Source: an uncultured Methylococcaceae bacterium
GTDB lineage: Bacteria; Pseudomonadota; Gammaproteobacteria; Methylococcales; Methylomonadaceae
Direction: 5' to 3'
DNA: 5,763 nucleotides
Assembly: GCA_903839795.1 (NCBI GenBank)
Contig: CAIMDR010000411.1
Coordinates: 1-5,763, forward strand
The notes under the pieces are model-generated. The model worked only from the letters and a program-made list of their open reading frames with translations, made no database searches and was not told the DNA's origin. The translations under genes were made by a program, and so were the position numbers. Positions 1 through 4,516 of this stretch are shown here, in pieces (within the stretch, counting starts at the first letter, position 1; each line of letters begins with the position of its first letter).

Positions 1-111
1 ACCAACCAATGAAACTTTAACCCAAGCATCAATAACGATGCCTTTGTCAAGAATACGGTCTACGACTTCAGCCAAGCTGGAAGAGTCGGTTGATTTTTGA
101 ACTTTGGCCAT
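1..111 (-). CDS. gvpA: Gas vesicle structural protein GvpA, second tandem copy (partial, C-terminus beyond window)
   Basis: GvpA is the small hydrophobic protein that polymerises into the ribbed, gas-permeable, water-excluding shell of gas vesicles. Only the first 37 codons are in the window; they encode the same residues as the complete upstream copy (through VKVSLVG, the first shell beta strand). The frame is open to the left edge. The ATG at 111-109 is preceded on the minus strand by AGGAGA (119-124) with a 7-base spacer, identical in layout to the other copy. It follows that copy after only 32 bases with no room for a promoter, so it is most likely co-transcribed. Over the 111 shared bases there are four differences, all synonymous. 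Identity as GvpA is very secure; its full length cannot be seen. Confidence 0.93.
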   Translation of the reverse strand, partial: MAKVQKSTDSSSLAEVVDRILDKGIVIDAWVKVSLVG

Positions 112-143
112 GATGGCGTCTCCTGTAAAATATTAGTTTTTGT

Positions 144-362
144 TTACGCTGGAGTAGCAGCACTGGCAGTAAGGCCAATCGCTTCTGCGTATTTCAAATA
201 AGTTTCAACAGAGGCGATAACAACGCGAGCTTCTATTGATAACAATTCGATACCGACCAATGAAACTTTAACCCAAGCATCGATAACGATACCTTTGTCA
301 AGAATACGGTCTACGACTTCAGCCAAGCTGGAAGAGTCGGTTGATTTTTGTACTTTGGCCAT
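144..362 (-). CDS. gvpA: Gas vesicle structural protein GvpA (complete, 72 aa)
   Basis: Major gas-vesicle shell protein, which assembles into the hollow ribbed cylinder that gives the cell buoyancy. The 72-residue length is normal for the family. The family architecture is visible: an N-terminal amphipathic helix (about 11-23, [13 protein letters not shown]), two antiparallel beta strands (about 25-36, [12 protein letters not shown], and 38-50, [13 protein letters not shown]), then a second helix (about 52-62, [11 protein letters not shown]) and a short Ala/Thr-rich tail. The ATG at 362-360 is chosen because AGGAGA lies 7 bases upstream (370-375) and the N-terminus MAKVQKS matches the family. 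It is the first gene after a strong sigma-54-type promoter and precedes a second, nearly identical gvpA. The other gvp genes needed for assembly (such as gvpN, F, K, L) are not in the window and presumably lie further left. Confidence 0.97.
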   Translation of the reverse strand: MAKVQKSTDSSSLAEVVDRILDKGIVIDAWVKVSLVGIELLSIEARVVIASVETYLKYAEAIGLTASAATPA

Positions 363-442
363 GATGGCTTCTCCTAAAAAATTTACGATATTTCAAATAC
401 AACTGTTGTTATGCAACCTCATAATTGCATACTAAACACTAG

Positions 443-458
443 AGCAAGCAGTAGGCCA
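443..458 (-). promoter_or_regulatory. Sigma-54 (RpoN) -24/-12 promoter of the gvpA genes
   Basis: Read on the minus strand the site is TGGCCTACTGCTTGCT. It has the invariant GG of the -24 element and the invariant GC of the -12 element exactly 12 bases apart, in the TGGC-N8-TTGCT arrangement of RpoN promoters; only the AC following TGGC departs from the usual TGGCAC. The predicted transcript start is near 432, giving a leader of about 70 bases before the gvpA ATG at 362. Known biology makes this plausible, since at least one enterobacterial gas-vesicle cluster has an NtrC-type regulator. The activator gene is not in this window. The call rests on motif and position only. Confidence 0.72.
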
Positions 459-460
459 AA

Positions 461-600
461 TTATTTAATTTACAATTTTTTTAACCGAAATAATTTTATG
501 GCTCAGAAAAATAAACTGTATCCTATTGAATTTGAAATATTTTATTTTTTAATGGTTGATTAAAAATTATTAAATTATAATTTTTTTCTAAACAAACATC
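461..600. other. Highly AT-rich upstream tract with a 9-bp AT dyad
   Basis: This stretch contains long A and T runs and very few G or C bases and no open frame worth calling. It holds a perfect dyad, AAAAATTAT (562-570) and ATAATTTTT (577-585), around six bases. Just beyond it sits an abrupt G-rich patch (601-614). A bent, regulator-binding upstream region for the gvpA promoter is a reasonable reading, perhaps bound by IHF or H-NS-like proteins, but no operator can be identified with confidence. Confidence 0.4.
550..561 (-). promoter_or_regulatory. Possible IHF site upstream of the sigma-54 promoter
   Basis: The minus strand reads AATCAACCATTA, one mismatch from the IHF core consensus WATCAANNNNTTR, with a long A/T-rich flank on both sides. 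It lies about 120-130 bases upstream of the predicted gvpA transcript start. DNA bending by IHF commonly brings a distant activator to RpoN polymerase, so the site fits the promoter. In such AT-rich DNA a near match can arise by chance, hence the low confidence. Confidence 0.3.
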
Positions 601-641
601 GGGAGACGGCGGGGTAATGGAGAGAAATCATCTTATTATTT

Positions 642-685
642 AGGGTATTAATTACCTAGTTAGGTAATTAATACCCTGGTTTTTT
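642..685 (+). terminator. Perfect 17-bp inverted repeat followed by a T6 run (terminator-like on the + strand)
   Basis: The arms AGGGTATTAATTACCTA (642-658) and TAGGTAATTAATACCCT (661-677) are perfectly complementary, separated by only GT. The right arm is followed by GG and six T's (680-685), which is intrinsic-terminator geometry for + strand transcription. There is no T run on the minus side. The stem is AT-rich for a terminator, and no + strand gene is visible to its left, since gvpA is read the other way. It could instead be an operator or a small palindromic repeat element. Confidence 0.45.
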
Positions 686-882
686 AACACTGATTGAATC
701 TTGATTCGAGAATAAAACGGCTGTTTTAAAAGACTGAAAAATACGGATGGTAATCCCAGATACACAGGTGTGGTTTTCAAATAATCGGGGTGATTGTGGA
801 TAAGGTTTTAAAAATTTTGGCTAATGGCTTCAAGGCTAAAATGGTGGTTTACTACGAGAAGCACTCAATAAATTAAACCATT

Positions 883-1059
883 TCATTCTACGCTTAAGGT
901 GGGACAAGAAAGGCTAAACGGATCTCGGTCAGCCTTACGAACCATCAACGACTTAACAATCAACTCTTCGACATGCCCAGGAAAAACAGTTAAGTCTTGA
1001 TCGTTGTCCCGCTTTAAGTAGGCAACCAAAGCGATTTTATCGGCACGGACATGTCCCAT
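883..1059 (-). CDS. Short hypothetical open frame, possible gene relic
   Basis: From the ATG at 1059 this frame encodes 58 residues (MGHVRADKIALVAYLK... ending PTLSVE, TGA at 883-885). It stays open upstream to a TAA at 1123-1125, so 79 codons are stop-free. The composition looks protein-like: a mixed charged and hydrophobic pattern such as EELIVKSLMVRKADRD and FNERLSAKHYL. I do not recognise the family. No Shine-Dalgarno sequence is evident before the ATG, and the readable similarity seems to begin before it, which suits a 5'-truncated relic better than an intact gene. It overlaps a potential + strand RNA structure; at most one of the two is likely to be functional. Treat as hypothetical. 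Confidence 0.3.
   Translation of the reverse strand: MGHVRADKIALVAYLKRDNDQDLTVFPGHVEELIVKSLMVRKADRDPFSLSCPTLSVE
893..1018 (+). ncRNA. Possible structured RNA (three-way junction), unidentified
   Basis: Read as + strand RNA, 893-907 pairs with 1004-1018 in 15 unbroken pairs, two of them G-U. Within it, AAGGCU (910-915) pairs with AGCCUU (931-936). In addition, AUCAA plus GACUUAAC (944-957, one bulged C at 949) pairs with GUUAAGUC plus UUGAU (989-1001). The three helices are compatible and the third sits two bases from the closing stem. The G-U pairs would be A-C mismatches on the minus strand, so the fold favors the + strand. I match it to no known RNA family and see no convincing promoter. 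It overlaps a short minus-strand open frame. A DNA-level hairpin or chance are alternatives. Confidence 0.27.
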
Positions 1060-1138
1060 TAAGTAATGTTTGGCACTTAGCCTCTCGTTGAATCTTTTCG
1101 TGGGCTGACTGATTTTTCCAAGTTAAGCCAACAACTTA

Positions 1139-1525
1139 CTATTTTTTATCAAAATAATAATAGCCACCAAATTTTCCTTTCAGAACCATGTTGTTGTCAT
1201 CTTTTTCAACGACTGTAAACAGGTCAAACCGGCTGCTACCTACAGTCGCAACTTTTAGTTTTCCATCCTCTATATCGTAAGCTACCGGTGGTTGATCGTA
1301 ATAAATTCCTTCGCGAGGAATATGTAAAATCGTTACTTTGCCATCTTTAAAGACCCAAGTGTCTTCCCGAGAGATAGTTTGCTTATCGGTTAATGAATTT
1401 TTGGTGGATTGCAGCTTCCAGGTACCTTCAACTTCTTCTTTAGATTGCAAGGTAACATCGGCGTAAACAGTACTTAAAAATACAGACAAACCCAAGAATA
1501 CTGCGGCTGGATTTATTTTTTTCAT
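1139..1525 (-). CDS. Secreted lipocalin-like small protein (128 aa)
   Basis: A predicted exported protein of unknown specific role. Residues 1-22 form a signal peptide: MKK, a hydrophobic core AAVFLGLSVFLSTV, and a VYA cleavage site before D23. There is no lipobox cysteine, so the product is probably periplasmic or secreted. The mature part of about 106 residues resembles small lipocalin-like beta-barrel domains: an opening VEGTWKL (32-38), TWVFKDGKV (56-64), YDIEDGKLKV (83-92) and a final beta-rich LKGKFGGYYYFDKK. The second of two close ATGs (1525) is chosen because AGGAAG (1532-1537) lies 6 bases before it but directly abuts the first (1531). It stands alone, with about 200 bases separating it from apaH. 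The fold assignment is from pattern only, and no ligand can be proposed. Confidence 0.75.
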   Translation of the reverse strand: MKKINPAAVFLGLSVFLSTVYADVTLQSKEEVEGTWKLQSTKNSLTDKQTISREDTWVFKDGKVTILHIPREGIYYDQPPVAYDIEDGKLKVATVGSSRFDLFTVVEKDDNNMVLKGKFGGYYYFDKK

Positions 1526-1531
1526 GATCAT

Positions 1532-1537
1532 CTTCCT
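1532..1537 (-). promoter_or_regulatory. Ribosome-binding site that fixes the lipocalin-like start
   Basis: AGGAAG on the minus strand, followed by ATGATC and then ATG. The first ATG touches the site with no spacer, so translation most likely starts at the second, at 1525. Confidence 0.65.
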
Positions 1538-1733
1538 GTTTTAAAATTAAATAGCAAGCCATGCATTCTACTCACAGACTGGGGATAGCTAAAGCATTAT
1601 TAATTTATCAAGCACAGATTATTTTGTAGACTCTATCGGGATAGCCGGAGTTACTATAAATACAAAGCCAGGCAGCTCAGGTAATGCTAACAGACCTTGC
1701 CGGTTTTATAAGTCTGCAAAGTCACTTATCACC

Positions 1734-2639
1734 TTAAATTGGCAGCACATAATCAGACAAATTAAGCAGCCCTTCAAGTTCAGGTAACGGCTCCTGTTTT
1801 GCCGAAATATAATCGGTTTTATTGGGCTTTTTTGCGCCCGGACAATCAATACTGATTCGCTGCACCTGTTTACCCAGCTTTAACGCGGTCAGTTGACCGC
1901 CCCACAAACAACCGGTATCAATAGCATAACAATTTGGCCCTTCATGATATCCCAATGTAGACCAGTGCCCAAAAATAACGCGCATATCCGCATTCTTACG
2001 CTTGGGAACTTCAAACCACGGCAGCAGATTTTTAGGTTGAGATCCTAAAGGGCCACTGTTGGTAAAGTCAAGACGGCCATTAACATCGCAATAACGCATA
2101 CGGGTAAAACAGTTAATGATAAAGCGTAATCTTGCTACGCCTTTTAAACTGCTTGACCAAATATTAGGCTTATTACCGTACATGTTTTTTAAAAATACCT
2201 GATAATCAGAACCTTTTAAAGTCTGCTCTGCCAGCAATGCCATTTTCTGGGTCTTTTTAAAATCCCATTGCGGCGGCAAACCGGCATGGAGCATACAAAA
2301 ATCATCGTTATAATGAAACAGGGGGCGATGCCTTAGCCAATATATTAACTCATCCCGGTCATGTGCCTCAAGTACCGGACTGAGAGTGTTTTTTTTGTCG
2401 GCCACTTTTTGTAAACACGATGCTGCAAGCAAGTGCATATCATGGTTGCCTAATACCGTGACCGCCGAACTACCCAGTGATTTTACAAAGCGCAGGGTTT
2501 CCAGAGATTTTGGGCCACGGTTAACCAGATCACCTGCAAACCACAGCTGATCGGTATTTTCATTAAAAGAGATGGTATCAAGCAGTCTTAACAACTCATC
2601 AAAACAGCCTTGTATATCACCAATAGCGTAAATAGACAT
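1734..2639 (-). CDS. apaH: Bis(5'-nucleosyl)-tetraphosphatase, symmetrical (ApaH)
   Basis: ApaH cleaves diadenosine tetraphosphate symmetrically to two ADP and removes Np4A caps from RNA; it is a cytoplasmic metal-dependent phosphoesterase. The calcineurin-like signature motifs are all present: GDIQGC (7-12), GDLVNRGP (36-43), GNHD (64-67), LHAG (117-120), GHW (224-226) and DTGC (241-244). The 301 residues are somewhat longer than the roughly 280 of the E. coli enzyme, mostly from the C-terminal tail after residue 265. The start at 2639 places MSIYAIGDIQG as in the family. It follows apaG with a 4-base gap (TAG TTAA ATG) and no visible Shine-Dalgarno sequence, which suggests translation coupled to apaG. 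No T-run terminator is evident after the stop. Confidence 0.96.
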   Translation of the reverse strand: MSIYAIGDIQGCFDELLRLLDTISFNENTDQLWFAGDLVNRGPKSLETLRFVKSLGSSAVTVLGNHDMHLLAASCLQKVADKKNTLSPVLEAHDRDELIYWLRHRPLFHYNDDFCMLHAGLPPQWDFKKTQKMALLAEQTLKGSDYQVFLKNMYGNKPNIWSSSLKGVARLRFIINCFTRMRYCDVNGRLDFTNSGPLGSQPKNLLPWFEVPKRKNADMRVIFGHWSTLGYHEGPNCYAIDTGCLWGGQLTALKLGKQVQRISIDCPGAKKPNKTDYISAKQEPLPELEGLLNLSDYVLPI

Positions 2640-2643
2640 TTAA

Positions 2644-3021
2644 CTAATGCAGTGTTCTTGGAATGGATAAAGTAAATTGAGGAATGTTGGCATTAAAATT
2701 TTCGCCATCGTCAGAATGCATTGTATATTGGCCCTGCATTGTACCCACTGGCGTTTCAAGTACGGCACCACTGGTGTAACGAAACATTTCTCCCGGTTTA
2801 AGATAAGGTTGTTCGCCAATAACGCCATCGCCTCTAACCTCTTGAATTTTGCCATTGGAGTCGGTAATTAACCAATGACGATTTAAAAGCTGTGCAGGTA
2901 CCGTACCTTTATTAGTTATAGTGATAGTATAGGCGAACACATAGCGATCATTTTCAGGAACCGATTGCTCAGCGATGAAAAAGGGCGTAGCTTCAACTAA
3001 TATTTTATTTTTTTCGGTCAT
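2644..3021 (-). CDS. apaG: ApaG (CorD) family protein
   Basis: A cytoplasmic protein with a fibronectin type III-like beta-sandwich. It is the usual operon partner of ApaH, and E. coli mutants (corD) affect cobalt resistance and Mg2+ transport; its biochemical role is unsettled. Family landmarks, counting from the chosen start: RYVFAYTITI (26-35), NRHWLITDSNG (47-57), the glycine loop GDGVIGEQP (64-72), and YTSGAVLETPVGTMQG (82-97). The ATG at 3021 gives 125 residues, the normal family length. In-frame alternatives upstream (ATG at 3072, TTG at 3081) would add 17 or 20 residues not expected for the family. None of these starts has a clear Shine-Dalgarno sequence, so the exact start is less sure than the identity. 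ksgA, which often precedes apaG, is absent here; mpl is divergent instead. Confidence 0.95.
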   Translation of the reverse strand: MTEKNKILVEATPFFIAEQSVPENDRYVFAYTITITNKGTVPAQLLNRHWLITDSNGKIQEVRGDGVIGEQPYLKPGEMFRYTSGAVLETPVGTMQGQYTMHSDDGENFNANIPQFTLSIPRTLH

Positions 3022-3071
3022 TATAAGATCATATAGTGTTTGTTTATTGATTATTTCATCGTAACTTGTCA

Positions 3072-3101
3072 TTAAACGCAAGTAACTATTTCATATATAA
3101 A
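3072..3101 (+). promoter_or_regulatory. Possible mpl promoter in the apaG/mpl divergent region
   Basis: On the + strand TTAAAC (3072-3077, a weak -35) and TATAAA (3096-3101, five of six -10 bases) are 18 bases apart, leaving a leader of about 40 bases before mpl. The AT-rich TATATAAAAT core (3094-3103) could also serve apaG on the other strand, but no convincing -35 is seen there. The assignment is tentative. Confidence 0.3.
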
Positions 3102-3137
3102 ATAACCAATGAAAAAACCGTACTTTTTTTAACCATC

Positions 3138-3141
3138 AGGA
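3138..3141 (+). promoter_or_regulatory. Ribosome-binding site supporting the TTG start of mpl
   Basis: AGGA lies 7 bases before the TTG at 3149. There is no closer ATG, and the conserved N-terminus of the Mpl family begins exactly at this codon. Confidence 0.7.
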
Positions 3142-3148
3142 CACGACA

Positions 3149-4516
3149 TTGCATATTCACATCTTAGGTATTTGCGGAACATTTATGGGCGGACTTGCCG
3201 TTATTGCAAGGCAATTGGGCTATCAAGTGAGCGGCTCGGATCAAAACGTTTACCCACCCATGAGCACACAACTGCAACAACAAGGCATTCAATTAATGAA
3301 TGGTTATCGCGCTGAAAATCTGGATGGCAACCCCGATCTGGTTATTATTGGCAATGCCTTGTCGCGCGGTAATCCGGAAGTTGAAGAAGTGCTAAATAAA
3401 GGCCTTAATTATGTCTCAGGGCCGCAATGGCTCGCAGAACATGTGTTACACGACAAATGGGTATTGGGCGTTGCCGGAACCCACGGAAAAACCACTACAG
3501 CCAGTATGCTGAGCTGGATTCTTGAACATCAGGGCTTTAATCCGGGATTTTTAATTGGCGGTATTCCGTTAAACTTTGGCATATCCGCGCGTTTAGGCGG
3601 AGGGCCTGAAAATAAATCAGGTTTTTTTGTGATTGAAGCGGATGAATATGATTCCGCTTTTTTTGATAAACGTTCAAAGTTTGTTCACTATCGGCCTCGG
3701 ACTGCGATACTTAATAATCTGGAATTTGATCATGCGGATATTTTTCCTGACTTGGATGCCATAAAACGGCAATTCCATCATCTGGTAAGAACTATTCCAG
3801 GCGAAGGTTTAATTATTAGCCCAGAGCGGGATGTCAATCTCAGTGACGTTCTTGCGATGGGTTGCTGGACACCTGTTGAAAAAACGTCTATTAATGCAAA
3901 CGCACAATGGAATGCAACCTTACTCAAAGCTGACGGTAGCCAATTTTCGGTACTGTTTGAAAATAATGAGCAAGGCATCGTCGATTGGGCACTCACAGGT
4001 GAACATAATGTTTACAACGCCTTGTCAGCTATTACTGCTGCAAATCATGTCGGTATTCTACCCAAAGATGCGATAGCCGCGTTGGGTCAATTTATCAATG
4101 TCAAACGGCGCATGGAAGTGATTGCAAAGATTAATGACGTCACCCTGTATGATGATTTTGCCCACCACCCTACTGCGATTGCAACGACACTGGATGGCTT
4201 GCGTAAACAAGTGGGACAAGAGCGCATTATTGCTATTGTAGAACCCAGGTCTAACACCATGCGCTTAGGAGTACATACAGAAACGCTGGCAAAATCACTG
4301 GACAATGCCGATCTGGCAATTATTTATCAACCGAAAAATCTGGATTGGGATTTAAGCAAGCTAAAAAATCATGCCAATAATATTGAAATCTGTCAGTCCC
4401 TTGATGACATCATCGAAAAGCTTAAAGTTGAAGCACTTGCAGGCGGACATTTTGTGTTAATGAGTAATGGTAGTTTTGGGGGTATATATCAACGCTTGCA
4501 GGTTGAATTGCGGTAA
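3149..4516 (+). CDS. mpl: UDP-N-acetylmuramate:L-alanyl-gamma-D-glutamyl-meso-diaminopimelate ligase (Mpl)
   Basis: Mpl ligates recycled murein tripeptide (L-Ala-gamma-D-Glu-meso-DAP) to UDP-MurNAc with ATP, returning cell-wall fragments directly to peptidoglycan synthesis in the cytoplasm. The 455 residues match the family length. The start is TTG, giving the conserved MHIHILGICGTFMGG N-terminus, which contains the dinucleotide-fold-like glycine motif of Mur ligases. Next come the ATP-binding GTHGKTT (110-116), the EADEYDSAFFDKRSKF block (163-178), NNLEFDHADIF (189-199), GEHNVYNALSA (284-294), DDFAHHPTA (335-343) and EPRSNTMRLG (365-374). The last, together with the EADEYD-AFFDKRSKF block, distinguishes Mpl from MurC. 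It is divergent from apaG. Its TAA directly abuts the stop of lnt on the other strand, so the two transcripts must overlap at their 3' ends. Confidence 0.97.
   Translation: MHIHILGICGTFMGGLAVIARQLGYQVSGSDQNVYPPMSTQLQQQGIQLMNGYRAENLDGNPDLVIIGNALSRGNPEVEEVLNKGLNYVSGPQWLAEHVLHDKWVLGVAGTHGKTTTASMLSWILEHQGFNPGFLIGGIPLNFGISARLGGGPENKSGFFVIEADEYDSAFFDKRSKFVHYRPRTAILNNLEFDHADIFPDLDAIKRQFHHLVRTIPGEGLIISPERDVNLSDVLAMGCWTPVEKTSINANAQWNATLLKADGSQFSVLFENNEQGIVDWALTGEHNVYNALSAITAANHVGILPKDAIAALGQFINVKRRMEVIAKINDVTLYDDFAHHPTAIATTLDGLRKQVGQERIIAIVEPRSNTMRLGVHTETLAKSLDNADLAIIYQPKNLDWDLSKLKNHANNIEICQSLDDIIEKLKVEALAGGHFVLMSNGSFGGIYQRLQVELR

Larger units (their letters stand above)
1..376 (-). repeat. Tandem gvpA duplication (units at about 1-125 and 252-376)
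   Basis: The first 111 coding bases of the two gvpA copies match at 107 of 111 positions. The similarity runs on through the ribosome-binding site (GATGGC-TCTCCT on the + strand at 112-124 and 363-375) and then fades. The duplicated unit therefore includes the translation signal but not the upstream promoter. The four differences, at 4, 31, 40 and 100, all fall in third codon positions and change no residue. Confidence 0.9.
686..1138. other. Intergenic stretch without a recognisable intact gene
   Basis: About 450 bases between the palindrome and the lipocalin-like gene. I recognise no complete gene, tRNA, insertion sequence or CRISPR array. The left part (690-880) has short weak dyads (GAATC/GATTC at 696-707; TAAAAC/GTTTTA at 713-728) and only short broken frames. 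The right part (883-1122) holds a short leftward open frame and an overlapping potential + strand RNA fold, each listed separately. Confidence 0.5.

Noticed and set aside
742..876. Short + strand frame ending VVYYEKHSIN
   Set aside because: About 40 codons after a stop, with no good start or ribosome-binding site and no recognisable family.
1047..1068. Palindrome GGACATGTCC and dyad CATTA/TAATG as an operator pair
   Set aside because: Short dyads of this size are common; they lie inside the possible relic frame and away from any promoter I can see.
1690..1730. Hairpins after apaH (CAGAC/GTCTG and ATAAGT/ACTTAT) as a terminator
   Set aside because: The stems are short, mutually exclusive, and not followed by a T run on the minus strand.
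2640..2871. Open frames on both strands inside apaG (2640-2855 minus, 2677-2871 plus)
   Set aside because: They lie in other frames of a clearly conserved apaG and have no recognisable protein pattern or ribosome-binding site.
3019..3026. TATAAT overlapping the apaG start as a -10 box
   Set aside because: There is no -35 element at a suitable distance, and transcription would begin inside the coding region.
3778..4305. Three open frames of 72-81 codons within mpl
   Set aside because: All overlap conserved Mpl motifs in other frames; they are shadows of the real gene.
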